A stretch of DNA of 64,000 bases from Rathayibacter sp. VKM Ac-2754 (lineage in GTDB: Bacteria; Actinomycetota; Actinomycetes; Actinomycetales; Microbacteriaceae), in NCBI RefSeq assembly GCF_009807095.1, contig NZ_WUCC01000005.1, positions 248,001 to 312,000 of the forward strand, read 5' to 3'. Below are positions 40,246 through 49,293 of the stretch, piece by piece. The notes under the pieces were generated by a model. It saw only the letters and a program-made list of their open reading frames with translations. It did no database searches and had not been told where the DNA came from. Every line of letters starts with the position of its first letter. The stretch's first letter is position 1. A program made the translations under genes and the position numbers.

Positions 40246-41873
40246 GCGGCGTCTACGAGGCGGTGCTGGCGTCGATCGCTCCGCAGCTCGAGAGCGCTCT
40301 GGAGGCGAGCCGAGCGCGTCCGCTGCCTGCCTCGCCGAGCGCTCTGGCGGCCGAGCCGGGGCACAGCGCTCAGTTGTTCGACCGGCTGCTCGCCGAGGCG
40401 GTCGCGGGTGCCCGGCCGGTGCCGGAGCCGCGCGCGATGGAGCCGGCGGAGCCGTTCGATCCGGTGGGCGCGGGTGTCGAGCAGCTGCTCGCGGCCTTCG
40501 CCTCCGGGCGCTCGACTCCGACCGCGGTGCTCGAGGCGCTCGCTCCGCTCTGGGTCGCCGACGGTGTCCGGGCGGATGCCGTGCTGCGGCTGATCGACGG
40601 GGCGGCGGAGGCGGCGGCCGAGAGCACGCGCCGCTGGGCCGACGGCTCCGCGCGGGCGCTCGAGGGCGTGCCGTTCGCGGTGAAGGACATCATCGACGTC
40701 GAGGGCGCGATCGTGACCAGCGGATCGCTGCAGACCGGCGACCGCGTGGCGCCGGCCGACGCGACCGCGGTGGCGCGCCTCCGAGCGGCGGGGGCGATCC
40801 CCGTCTTCATGGCGGCGACGACCGAGTTCGCCTGCGGCGGCCCCGTGAGCCGGCGCTACGGCGCGGTGCGGAACCCGTGGGATCCGCTGCGCTGGACCGG
40901 CGGCTCCTCCACCGGCTCGGGCGCGGCACTCGCGGCGCGCCTCGTGCCCCTCGCGCTGGGCAGCGACACCGGCGGATCGATCCGCGTCCCCTCCGCCCTC
41001 TGCGGCACGACCGGCATCAAGCCGACCTACGGTCTCGTGCCCCGGACGGGAGTCGCGAGCCTCTCGTGGACGCTCGACCACGTGGGCCCGATGGCCCGCT
41101 CGGCGCGCGACCTCGCGCTCGCGCTCGCCGTGCTCGCGGGGCCCGACGGAGTCGACCCGGTCGTCCCCGCGACGATCCCGCCCCTGGCGCTGGACGACTC
41201 CGTGCTCGAGGGCCTTCGGATCGGCGCCCCGCGCGGCTGGTTCGTGGAGCGGGTCGATCGCTCGGTGCTCGACGCCTATGAGAGCGCCCTCGACACCCTC
41301 CGCGGCCTCGGCGCCGAGATCGTCGACCTCGAGCTCGAGGGGATCGGCGAGGCCGACTCCGAGGGCTGGACCGTGTTCTACGGCGAGCTGGCCTCGAACC
41401 AGGAGGCGAACGCCGCGCGGGCCGAGCTCTTCGACGACGGCACCCGGGCGCGCTTCGAGCTGAGCTCCGTGCCGTCCGCGGCCGACTACCTCCGCGCGCT
41501 CCGCCGACGCCCCCTGGTGCAGCGCGACGTGCTCGAGCGGATGGACGCGGCGCGGGTCGATCTGCTCGTGACCCCGGGCGTCGGCGCGACCGCCCCGCTG
41601 CTCGCCGACCTGACGATGTCGGTCGACGGAGAGCGCTTCAACCTGCACGAGGTGATCCCGCGCAACACGCGGGTGTTCGACTACCTCGGCTTCCCGGCCC
41701 TGATGATGCCCGCGGGCTTCGCCTCCGACGGACTGCCCGTCGGAGTGCAGCTGGTCGGGCGCCCCTGGTCGGACGGACTCTGCCTCTCTGCGTGTGCCGC
41801 CTTCCAGGACGCGACCGCGCACCACCTGCCGACCCCGCCGGGTCCGCCGACGAAGGGCTCTCCGCATCACTAG
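40242..41873 (+). CDS. Amidase signature family enzyme
   Basis: 543 residues with the Ser-cisSer-Lys triad: Lys in VPFAVKDIID, cis-Ser in TGGSSTGSG, nucleophile Ser in GSDTGGSIRVP. About 125 residues precede the core, longer than usual, without a clear domain. Close family members include AtzE/allophanate-type and GatA-like amidases; substrate not decidable. GTG start at 40242, overlapping the nitrilase stop. Confidence 0.86.
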   Translation: MSGVYEAVLASIAPQLESALEASRARPLPASPSALAAEPGHSAQLFDRLLAEAVAGARPVPEPRAMEPAEPFDPVGAGVEQLLAAFASGRSTPTAVLEALAPLWVADGVRADAVLRLIDGAAEAAAESTRRWADGSARALEGVPFAVKDIIDVEGAIVTSGSLQTGDRVAPADATAVARLRAAGAIPVFMAATTEFACGGPVSRRYGAVRNPWDPLRWTGGSSTGSGAALAARLVPLALGSDTGGSIRVPSALCGTTGIKPTYGLVPRTGVASLSWTLDHVGPMARSARDLALALAVLAGPDGVDPVVPATIPPLALDDSVLEGLRIGAPRGWFVERVDRSVLDAYESALDTLRGLGAEIVDLELEGIGEADSEGWTVFYGELASNQEANAARAELFDDGTRARFELSSVPSAADYLRALRRRPLVQRDVLERMDAARVDLLVTPGVGATAPLLADLTMSVDGERFNLHEVIPRNTRVFDYLGFPALMMPAGFASDGLPVGVQLVGRPWSDGLCLSACAAFQDATAHHLPTPPGPPTKGSPHH

Positions 41874-43341
41874 CTCCACCCCCGACCCCGAGGACGTCCA
41901 GCGCACCGCCTGGAAGATCCTCACCACCTCGAGCCTCAGCGTGGTGCTGGTCTTCCTCAACTCCAGCGCGCTCGTGATCGCCCTGCCCGACGTCAGCCGC
42001 GACCTGGGGGCGACCGGCACGCAGTCGAGCTGGGTGCTCCTCGCCTACATGCTGAGCACGACGACCCTGATCCTGGTGTTCGGGCGGATCGCCGACATCG
42101 TCGGGAGGCGCCGGCTCTACATCGCCGGGATCGTCGTCTTCCTGCTGGCCTCGCTGGCGTGCGGCCTCGCTCCGAACGCCGGGTTCCTGATCGCGGCGCG
42201 CCTCGTCCAGGGAGTGGGAGCGGCGTCGATCGTGACGAACACGACCGCCCTGCTGACCGACGCGTTCCCGGAGCGGACGCTCAGCGTCGGTCTCGGTCTG
42301 AACGCGACCGTCGCCGCCGTCGGCCAGGTGGTCGGGCCGCTCGCGGGCGGGCTCGTCACCGAGACGCTCGGCTGGCGCTGGATCTTCCTCGCGGGGATCC
42401 CGATCAGCCTGCTCAGCCTGGTCTGGTCGCTGCGCGTCGTCCCCCGCCGCACGACGCCCCGCTCGAGCGAGCGGCTCGACCTGCTCGGGGCGCTGCTCTC
42501 GATCAGCGCGGTCGGGGCGATGGTCGCGGCGGTCTCGATCGGCGGATCCGCGGGCTGGACGTCTCCACAGCTGATCGCGGTCGCCGGCGGGGCGGTGCTG
42601 TTGGCCGCCTGCTTCGTCTGGAGTCAGCGCTCGGCGACGCATCCGCTGATCGATCCCGAGATCTTCCGCGACCGGGCGACGATCACGCTCTACGCCTCCG
42701 CGGCGCTCTGCGCGCTGAGCAGCTACGCGATGATCCTGCTCGCGTCGCTGTCCTTCCAGGCCGTCGACGGACTCTCGGCGCTCGACGCCGCGGTGCGGAT
42801 CCTGCCGGCCCCGATCGGGACGACGCTCGCCGCCGTGGCCGCCGGCGTGCTCGCCCGGCGGTTCGGAGCCCGATCGCTCGCGACCATCGGCATGCTGCTC
42901 ATCGCGGCGGGCGCGGGAGTGCTCGCGTTCTCGCTCTCGGCCCCCGACGGAGGCTGGATCACCTCGGCCGCTCTCGGCGCGGTCGGCGCGGGCATCGGCA
43001 CCTTCATGACTCCGAGCACGTCGGCCCTGATGTCGCGGGTGCCCGAGCGGAGGCGCGGCATCGCCAACGCGATCCGCGCGGCTCTGCAGAACGCCGGCTA
43101 CCTCTTCAGCACGGCCATCGCGCTGGCCATCGCCACCGGGGGGCTGACACTGGCCCAGCAGGCGGCCGCCTACGACGGGTCGCTGAGCGACCTCGCCGGC
43201 GCGGATGTGCAGACCTTCGTCGCGGGCATCCGCACCGCCGTGCTCGCCTTCGCGGGGCTGGGTCTGCTCGGAGCGCTCGTGACGGCCTTCGGGCCGCGCG
43301 GAGGGATCGCTCCGGTGGCGGCCGTTCCGTCGCGGTCGTGA
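41794..43341 (+). CDS. MFS transporter, DHA2/EmrB type (start uncertain)
   Basis: About 14 transmembrane helices, 515 residues if the GTG at 41794 is used. Motif A-like GRIADIVGRRRLY and motif C-like GQVVGPLAGGL are visible. The first 25 residues are Arg-rich and overlap the amidase by 80 nt, which looks artificial. No in-frame ATG, GTG or TTG lies between there and the first helix; the first normal start codons fall inside TM1. An ATC at about 41866 with GAAGGG upstream is a conceivable non-standard start. It probably exports the substrate or a product, or imports a related compound. Confidence 0.8.
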   Translation: MPPSRTRPRTTCRPRRVRRRRALRITSSTPDPEDVQRTAWKILTTSSLSVVLVFLNSSALVIALPDVSRDLGATGTQSSWVLLAYMLSTTTLILVFGRIADIVGRRRLYIAGIVVFLLASLACGLAPNAGFLIAARLVQGVGAASIVTNTTALLTDAFPERTLSVGLGLNATVAAVGQVVGPLAGGLVTETLGWRWIFLAGIPISLLSLVWSLRVVPRRTTPRSSERLDLLGALLSISAVGAMVAAVSIGGSAGWTSPQLIAVAGGAVLLAACFVWSQRSATHPLIDPEIFRDRATITLYASAALCALSSYAMILLASLSFQAVDGLSALDAAVRILPAPIGTTLAAVAAGVLARRFGARSLATIGMLLIAAGAGVLAFSLSAPDGGWITSAALGAVGAGIGTFMTPSTSALMSRVPERRRGIANAIRAALQNAGYLFSTAIALAIATGGLTLAQQAAAYDGSLSDLAGADVQTFVAGIRTAVLAFAGLGLLGALVTAFGPRGGIAPVAAVPSRS

Positions 43342-43389
43342 CCCGCCCCCTCCCCCCTTCCACTCCCTCCCGATGAGAACGGACCACCC

Positions 43390-44028
43390 GTGACCCCCAC
43401 TACTCCTGACGCCGCCGATTACGCCGCGGCGGGCCTCGCCGGGCACCTCGCGCCCGGCACGCGGACGGCGCTCGTCGTCGTCGACCCGGTGCGCGCGTAC
43501 ACCGATCCCGAGTGCGCGCTCTACGCCGGTGTCGAGGAGCCGGTGGAGCGGATGCGCGAGCTGCTCGCGGCCGCGCGTGCCGCTGGCGTGCACGTCGCGG
43601 TCACGACCATGTCGCTCGCGGCCGACGGCTCGGACGCGGGAGTGTTCTTCCGCAAGGTGCCGGCGCTCGCCGCCTACCTGCCGGGGAGCCCGTACGGCGC
43701 GTTCATCGAGGGGCTCGAGGCCCTGCCGCAGGACACGCTGGTGCCCAAGCAGTACCCCAGCGCGTTCTTCGGGACCTCCCTCGCCTCCGGTCTGCGGGCG
43801 CGCGGGATCGACACGGTGATCCTCGCCGGGCTGTCGACGAGCGGCTGCATCCGCGCGACGGCGACCGACGCGATGCAGCACGGCTTCGTGCCGATCGTGG
43901 TGCGCGAGGCGGTGGGCGACCGGCTCGCGAGCGTCCACGAGGCCAACCTGTTCGACATCCAGGCCAAGATCGGCGAGGTGTGGCCGCTCGAACGGGTGCT
44001 CGAGCTGTGGAGCCCGTCCGCTGAGTAG
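43390..44028 (+). CDS. Cysteine hydrolase, N-carbamoylsarcosine amidase/RutB-like
   Basis: 212 residues, isochorismatase-like fold. The catalytic triad appears as Asp in VVVDPVRAY, Lys in FFRKVPAL, Cys in GLSTSGCIRATATDAM. KQYPSAFFGTSLA and VREAVGDRLASVHEANLFDI strongly resemble N-carbamoylsarcosine amidohydrolase. In this operon it could do the RutB job (ureidoacrylate amidohydrolase) or cleave another N-carbamoyl compound. GTG start; 49 bases after the MFS stop. Confidence 0.85.
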   Translation: MTPTTPDAADYAAAGLAGHLAPGTRTALVVVDPVRAYTDPECALYAGVEEPVERMRELLAAARAAGVHVAVTTMSLAADGSDAGVFFRKVPALAAYLPGSPYGAFIEGLEALPQDTLVPKQYPSAFFGTSLASGLRARGIDTVILAGLSTSGCIRATATDAMQHGFVPIVVREAVGDRLASVHEANLFDIQAKIGEVWPLERVLELWSPSAE

Positions 44029-44038
44029 GCTCGCGCTC

Positions 44039-44848
44039 ATGACCGACCCCCGGCCTGCGCCGCCCGTCCCCGCGTGCTGGACCGACCCCCTCCCCGACTC
44101 CGCGATCGGCCGTGGGTACGTCGGCTTCCACCGCCGCTCGGACGCGGCCCGGCAGGTCTCGGACCTGATCCGGGCCGACATCGTCGCGGGCCGGTTCGAG
44201 GGCCCGCTGCCGTACGAGTGGGAGCTGCTCAGCCTCTACGAGACCACGCGGAATGTGCTGCGGGCCGCGCTCGCCCTCCTGAAGGAGCAGCGGATCATCA
44301 CCCGCGCGCCCCGCTCCGGCACCTTCGGCGTGATGCCGGTGGCCTCGGTGAGCCTCGCGCGGACGGCCGAGGACGTCACGGTCTACGGCGACTCGACCGC
44401 GGGCGACAGCGGGGAGTCGCCGCACCTGAGCTTCGTGAACCTCACGGTGCAGCTCGTTCGCGCCCCCGAGGCGGTGCGCCGCAATCTCGAGCTGGTCGAC
44501 GAGCGGGCCTTCTTCATCGAGTCGCTGATCTCGTTCGACGGCGTCCCCAGCCGGCTGCGCACGAGCTGGGTGCCGTTCGAGCGCTTCCCGACCCTGCTCG
44601 ACACTCCGCTGGTCGGGAACCTGCCCGACTCGATCGCCCGGCTGCGCGGCGAGCGGGGCCAGGCCCGGCGGCTCCGGCTCAGCGCGGTGAACGCGGACGC
44701 GTGGACCGCCGACCTGCTCGACATCGCGCCGGGGATGGCGATCTTCCACATCGAGCGGCTGGTGTGCGCCGCCGACGGGACGCCGCTGGACTACGGCTTC
44801 TCGCGCTACCGGGGCGACCGGTCGGTGATCGACACCTTCATCATCTGA
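44039..44848 (+). CDS. GntR/HutC-family regulator with UTRA domain
   Basis: 269 residues. N-terminal winged helix (ARQVSDLIRADIVAGRFEG, LYETTRNVLRAALALLKEQRIITRAPRSGTFG, read as separate segments) and C-terminal ligand-binding UTRA domain (about 90-265). It is last in the operon, ten bases after the cysteine hydrolase, and is the probable controller of the cluster; its ligand may be the imported N-heterocycle. No operator could be recognised by eye. Confidence 0.86.
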   Translation: MTDPRPAPPVPACWTDPLPDSAIGRGYVGFHRRSDAARQVSDLIRADIVAGRFEGPLPYEWELLSLYETTRNVLRAALALLKEQRIITRAPRSGTFGVMPVASVSLARTAEDVTVYGDSTAGDSGESPHLSFVNLTVQLVRAPEAVRRNLELVDERAFFIESLISFDGVPSRLRTSWVPFERFPTLLDTPLVGNLPDSIARLRGERGQARRLRLSAVNADAWTADLLDIAPGMAIFHIERLVCAADGTPLDYGFSRYRGDRSVIDTFII

Positions 44849-44928
44849 GAGGCGGTGCCGGGAGTGTCCGTCATGCCGGGGGCGCATCATGAAGGCGTGG
44901 GGGATTCGGACGACAGGGAAGAGGAACG

Positions 44929-45801
44929 ATGCAGGTAGGCATTCACTTCATGAACTTCACGCTCCCGGGCGGCAGTGCGGGGATCGCTCCGATCCTCGGA
45001 GCCACGGCGAGGACGGCGGAGGACGTCGGCTGCGAGTGGTTCACGCTGATGGACCACTACTTCCAGATGGAGCAGTTCGCGACGAGCGAGGACCCGATGC
45101 TCGAGGGGTACACCTCGCTGGGGTTCGTCGCGGGACGCACGGAGCGCCTCCGACTGGGGCTGCTCGTGACCGGAGTGACGTACCGGCACCCGGGGCTGCT
45201 CGCCAAGATCGTGACGACGCTCGACGTGCTGTCGGGCGGGCGGGCGATGCTCGGCATCGGGGCGGCCTGGTACGAGCGCGAGCACCTCGGGCTCGGAGTG
45301 CCGTACCCGCCGCTCAAGGAGCGGTTCGAGCGGCTCGAGGAGACGCTGCGGATCTGCCGGCAGATGTGGAGCGATGACGACGGGCCGTTCGACGGGACGC
45401 ACTATCAGCTGGCCGAGACGCTGAACCACCCGGAGCCGATCCAGCAGCCCGGCCCGCCGATCCTGATCGGGGGCGGCGGCGAGAAGAAGACGCTGCGGCT
45501 GGTCGCCGAGTACGGCGACGCGTGCAACCTGTTCGCGATCGGCGCGGAGGGGGTCGCGCACAAGCTCGACGTGCTGCGGAAGCACTGCGACGACGTCGGG
45601 CGCGACTACGACTCGATCACCAAGACGATCATCGGCGGCGGCGACCCGATCGGCGACCCCGACGGATTCGTGCGGGCGATGGAGGAGTACGCGGCGCTCG
45701 GGATCTCGCTGGTCGAGCTGTCGCCGCAGGGGCCGGACCCGGAGGGGTACGTGGCGCAGCTGGGCGAGGGCGTGATCGGGCGGCTCGGGGCTCTGGGCTG
45801 A
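44929..45801 (+). CDS. LLM-class F420-type oxidoreductase
   Basis: 290 residues, luciferase-like TIM barrel. EWFTLMDHYFQMEQF, VTGVTYRHPGLLAKIVTTLDVLSGGRA and GAAWYEREH are typical of F420-dependent actinobacterial members. It is 80 bp downstream of the GntR gene and in the same direction, so it may or may not belong to the rut-like cluster. Substrate unknown. The ATG at 44929 follows GAGGAACG. Confidence 0.87.
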   Translation: MQVGIHFMNFTLPGGSAGIAPILGATARTAEDVGCEWFTLMDHYFQMEQFATSEDPMLEGYTSLGFVAGRTERLRLGLLVTGVTYRHPGLLAKIVTTLDVLSGGRAMLGIGAAWYEREHLGLGVPYPPLKERFERLEETLRICRQMWSDDDGPFDGTHYQLAETLNHPEPIQQPGPPILIGGGGEKKTLRLVAEYGDACNLFAIGAEGVAHKLDVLRKHCDDVGRDYDSITKTIIGGGDPIGDPDGFVRAMEEYAALGISLVELSPQGPDPEGYVAQLGEGVIGRLGALG

Positions 45802-45845
45802 CGCGCGGGGGGCGCGCTGCTGACGCGTGGCGCGCCTCCGGAGTG

Positions 45846-45926
45846 ACCTCCGGCTCGTGGAATCCGGTTCGGCTCGCAGGAATCAGCGGTTTCTGCGAGC
45901 CGAACGCGGTTCTGCGAGCCGGAGGT
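45846..45926. terminator. Nested inverted repeats between convergent genes
   Basis: Outer arms acctccggctcg (45846-45857) and cgagccggaggt (45915-45926); inner arms gttcggctcgcag (45867-45879) and ctgcgagccgaac (45893-45905), both perfect. They share the word ggctcg. Placed between two convergent genes, it probably terminates both, but it could be an unrelated palindromic element. Confidence 0.6.
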
Positions 45927-45928
45927 GG

Positions 45929-46927
45929 TCAGAGGGACGGCGGGCAGCCGCAGGTCTCGCCGACGACGAGGGTCGTGGGCAGCAGGACGTGGCGGGGGCC
46001 GGCGCCGGTGGCCGACTCGTCGAGGAGCTCGAAGGCGATGCGCGCCATGTCGCGCACGGGCACGGCGACGGTCGTGACGCGGACGCCTCCGAGCAGCGCC
46101 TCGCGGATGCCGTCGAAGCCGACGATCGCGAGCTCGGCGGGGACGTCGATCCGCTCCTGGGACGCCGCGCGGAGGAGGGCCAGGGCGTGCTCGTCGGTCG
46201 TGGCGAAGACGGCGCGCGGCCGCTCGGAGCGGAGGACGTGCCGCAGCTCCTGCTCGGCTGAGACGCGGTCCATCGGTACCCGGTGCAGGCGGCCGTCGAC
46301 GCGGCCTCCCGCCTCGGTGACGGCCTCGGCCCAGTAGCGGGCGCGGAGGCCGGAGGGGCCGAAGTCGTCCGGTCCGGTCACGCAGTGCAGGTCGTCGTAG
46401 CCGTGCGCCAGCAGGTGGGCGACGGCGGATCGGGCGCCCTGCTCGTCGTCGAACACCACGCTCGGCTCGGCGTCGGTCGGCGGGGCGGAGTGCAGGAAGA
46501 CGCGGGGGGCGGAGTCGGCGGCGCTCGCCGGATCGATCGTGACGAGCAGGGTGCCGGCCGTGCGGAGGTCGGCGAAGGTCCGCTCGTAGCCGCGCTCCAC
46601 CTCCGGGTCGTACTCGGTGTTGCCGAGCAGCGTCAGCAAGGAGCGGCTGCGCGCCTCGTGCTCGACGTGGCGCGCCAGCTCGCCGAAGAAGGCGTTCGAG
46701 GAGTCGGGGACGAGCACGCCCACGAGGTTCGAGCGGCCGACGCTCAGCGCCTCGGCCAGGGAGTTGCGGCGGTAGCCGAGCTCGTCGATCGCCTCCTCGA
46801 CGCGGGCGCGCAGCTCGCTCGAGACCGGGCGCGGGCCGTTGTTGACGACGTAGCTGACGACGGTGGCCGAGGTGCCCGCGGCCCGCGCGACATCGGCGAG
46901 GGTGGGGCGCCGGGGCCGGGGGGACAT
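45929..46927 (-). CDS. LacI-family transcriptional regulator
   Basis: 332 residues. The N-terminal HTH PTLADVARAAGTSATVVSYV is followed by the hinge region and a periplasmic-binding-protein-like sensor (VGVLVPDSSNAFFGELARHV, IVGFDGIREALLGGVRVTTV). Target and effector unknown. It is divergent from the ice-binding-protein gene and convergent with the LLM gene. Confidence 0.9.
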   Translation of the reverse strand: MSPRPRRPTLADVARAAGTSATVVSYVVNNGPRPVSSELRARVEEAIDELGYRRNSLAEALSVGRSNLVGVLVPDSSNAFFGELARHVEHEARSRSLLTLLGNTEYDPEVERGYERTFADLRTAGTLLVTIDPASAADSAPRVFLHSAPPTDAEPSVVFDDEQGARSAVAHLLAHGYDDLHCVTGPDDFGPSGLRARYWAEAVTEAGGRVDGRLHRVPMDRVSAEQELRHVLRSERPRAVFATTDEHALALLRAASQERIDVPAELAIVGFDGIREALLGGVRVTTVAVPVRDMARIAFELLDESATGAGPRHVLLPTTLVVGETCGCPPSL

Positions 46928-47153
46928 CCGGTCAGCCTAGGACACGGCCGAGGGGGGCGGATCGGGGGTCGGGTACATCACGTCACACCCCCCGAAAGAG
47001 TCACGCAGTAGGCGACATTCGCGGAATCGCTGGAAATCCGCTCGCGTCGTGACCCGACGTACCTTTACCCGGACCACTCCGCGTGCTTACCCTGCGATCC
47101 ACTCACCTCGGGTGTACGGGCTCACGCTGACGTGAGCAGATCGCTGGCCTTGC
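46928..47153. other. Divergent promoter gap lacI / ice-binding protein
   Basis: 226 bp without a gene. It contains the start regions of both divergent genes; no clear LacI operator was seen by eye. Confidence 0.55.
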
Positions 47154-48947
47154 ATGCCGCACATGTCCGAACGTCATCCGTCCGATCGCGCCACCGGGCG
47201 TCTACGTCGGCTGCATCGAGCTCGAGGAGCCGTCGCGGCGACTGCGGGTATCGCGGTCCTCGCCGTCGGGTTCATCGTCGGCTCGCCCGCTCAGGCGGCG
47301 ACGGCACCGGACCTCGGCACGGCGGGCGACTTCTCGGTGCTGGGCGGCTCGACCGTGACCAACACGGGACCCACCGTGCTGCCCGACGACCTGGGTGTCA
47401 GCCCGGGCACGGCGATCACAGGGTTCCCGCCCGGCATCGTGAACGGGACGACGCATGCCGCCGACGCCGTCGCGATCCAGGCTCAGTCCGACCTCGTCAT
47501 CGCCTACGACCAGCTCGCTTCGCAGGCGCCCGACGACGACATCGCCGGCGACCTCGTCGGCCGGACGTTCCTGCCCGGCGTCTACAAGTCCTCCGGCCCG
47601 ATCGGGATCACCGGAACGGTGACGCTCGACGCGCAGGGAGTGCCCGGGTCGATCTTCGTCTTCCAGGTCGCGAGCGCTCTGACGACGGCGACCGCCAGCT
47701 CGGTGTCGCTCGTCAACGGCGCTCAGGCGTGCAACGTGTTCTGGCAGATCGGGAGCTCGGCCACCCTCGGGACCGCCTCCAGCTTCTCGGGCTCGATCCT
47801 CGCGCTGGCGTCGATCACGGTGACGACCAGCACCACCGTCGACGGGCGGGCGCTCGCGCGGAACGGTGCGGTGACGCTCGACAGCAACCGGTTCGTCTCG
47901 TCGGCCTGCACTGCGGCGCCGGAGCCGACCGTGACTCCGACTGTGACTCCGACTGTCACGCCTACGGTGACCCCGACGGTGACGCCCACGGTGACTCCGA
48001 CCGTCACGCCTACAGTGACCCCGACGGTGACGCCGACGGTCACGCCTACGGTGACTCCTACGGTCACGCCGACCGTGACTCCGACGGTCACGCCTACGGT
48101 GACTCCTACGGTCACGCCCACGGTGACCCCGACCGTCACGCCTACGGTGACTCCGACGGTCACGCCTACGGTGACTCCGACGGTCACGCCTACGGTGGCT
48201 CCGACCGTCACGCCGACCGTGACTCCTACGGTCACGCCGACAGTGACGCCTACGGTGACCCCGACTGTGACTCCTACGGTCACGCCCACGGTGACCCCGA
48301 CTGTGACTCCTACGGTCACCCCCACCGTGACTCCGACGGTCACGCCGACAGTGACGCCTACGGTCACCCCGACTGTGACGCCCACGGTGACTCCGACTGT
48401 GACGCCCACGGTGACCCCGACTGTGACGCCGACGGTCACGCCGACCGTGACGCCGACAGTGACCCCGACGGTCACGCCCACCGTGACTCCGACGGTGGCG
48501 CCCACTGTCACCCCGACTGCGACGCCCACGGTGACGCCGACCGTCACCCCCACGGTGACGCCGACGGCCACTCCCACCGCGACGCCGACGGTCACCCCGA
48601 CCGCCACGCCGACGCCGCGGCCGACCGTGACTCCGACGGCCACGCCGACCCCGACCCCGACCGCCACCCCGACGGCCACGCCGATCGTGACGCCGACGCC
48701 GACCGCCACGCCCACCAGCACTCCGACGGCCGTGGCGCCCGTCTCGACGCCGCGACCGACCGACTCCACGACGGTCCCGGTCCCCGGACACGGACCTCAG
48801 GGACCGCGTGCCGGCCTCGCCTCGACGGGTACCGACGGCGCGAGCATGGCGATGACGGGCTCGGCCGCGATCATGGTCCTGCTCGGCGGCGCGGCACTCC
48901 TGCTGCTGGCCCAGCGCCGAGGACGTGAGAAGCACCTGAAGGGCTGA
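47154..48947 (+). CDS. Secreted ice-binding-type (DUF3494) protein with TVTP stalk and LASTG anchor
   Basis: 597 residues. Signal peptide to about residue 48. Residues 52-260 form a DUF3494 ice-binding-like beta-solenoid domain (DFSVLGGSTVTNTGPTVLPD, VSPGTAITGFPPG, QACNVFWQIGSSATLG, GRALARNGAVTLD). Residues about 259-525 are nearly pure TVTP tetrapeptides, a rigid Pro/Thr stalk, followed by LASTG at 555-559, a hydrophobic helix and basic tail: a sortase signal of the LAxTG type used by class E sortases. Likely surface-anchored; it may bind ice or another crystalline or glycan surface. A second ATG at 47163 is possible. Confidence 0.88.
   Translation: MPHMSERHPSDRATGRLRRLHRARGAVAATAGIAVLAVGFIVGSPAQAATAPDLGTAGDFSVLGGSTVTNTGPTVLPDDLGVSPGTAITGFPPGIVNGTTHAADAVAIQAQSDLVIAYDQLASQAPDDDIAGDLVGRTFLPGVYKSSGPIGITGTVTLDAQGVPGSIFVFQVASALTTATASSVSLVNGAQACNVFWQIGSSATLGTASSFSGSILALASITVTTSTTVDGRALARNGAVTLDSNRFVSSACTAAPEPTVTPTVTPTVTPTVTPTVTPTVTPTVTPTVTPTVTPTVTPTVTPTVTPTVTPTVTPTVTPTVTPTVTPTVTPTVTPTVTPTVTPTVTPTVAPTVTPTVTPTVTPTVTPTVTPTVTPTVTPTVTPTVTPTVTPTVTPTVTPTVTPTVTPTVTPTVTPTVTPTVTPTVTPTVTPTVTPTVTPTVTPTVTPTVAPTVTPTATPTVTPTVTPTVTPTATPTATPTVTPTATPTPRPTVTPTATPTPTPTATPTATPIVTPTPTATPTSTPTAVAPVSTPRPTDSTTVPVPGHGPQGPRAGLASTGTDGASMAMTGSAAIMVLLGGAALLLLAQRRGREKHLKG
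47928..48730. repeat. 12-bp coding minisatellite (TVTP stalk)
   Basis: About 65 units of the pattern actgtgactccg (with gacggtcacgcc variants) run through the ice-binding gene. Third positions vary, the peptide is almost constant in the first part and turns to TATP/TPTP variants near the end. The other strand and the other plus frame also stay open, giving long artificial reading frames. Confidence 0.95.
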
Positions 48948-48964
48948 TCGCAGCCGTGACGGAG

Positions 48965-49002
48965 GCGATGCGCCGGGTTCCCGAGGGGGCCCGGCGCATC
49001 GC
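48965..49002 (+). terminator. Terminator of the ice-binding-protein gene
   Basis: A perfect 13-bp stem gcgatgcgccggg / cccggcgcatcgc with a 12-nt loop, 18 bases after the stop codon. No long T-run follows. Confidence 0.8.
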
Positions 49003-49050
49003 TGTGTGCGGGGGAGGCGCTGCGGGCCTTCTGCGCGAGGCACCCTCCCT

Positions 49051-49293
49051 CGCTGATCGAGTAGCCCGCGCAGCGGGCGTATCGAGATCCACCCGCGTCG
49101 GAGGGCGAGGTCGGAAGCCCGATCTGCTGAAGCTGGTGGGTCTCGATACGCCGCCTGCGGCGGCTACTCGACCAGCGAGCTTGCGGGGGTCTCCTAGAAA
49201 GGAGGACCCCCGGCGAGCGGTTCCCTTCTGCGAGGGCCACCTTCCTCGTTGATCGAGTAGCCCGCGCAGCGGGCGCATCGAGATCCACCAGCG
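49051..49293. repeat. Three REP-like palindromes
   Basis: Copies at 49051-49093, 49137-49177 and 49248-49293, alternating in orientation, in the gap upstream of the SAHH-like operon. Between the second and third lies an extra hairpin gggggtctcct...aggaggaccccc (49195-49221). Confidence 0.85.

Noticed and set aside
47723-48928. Long antisense and alternate-frame open reading frames through the TVTP region (VGVT repeats; Asp/His/Gly repeats)
   Set aside because: They are by-products of the 12-bp repeat; only the +1 frame from 47154 has a signal peptide, a known domain and a sorting signal.
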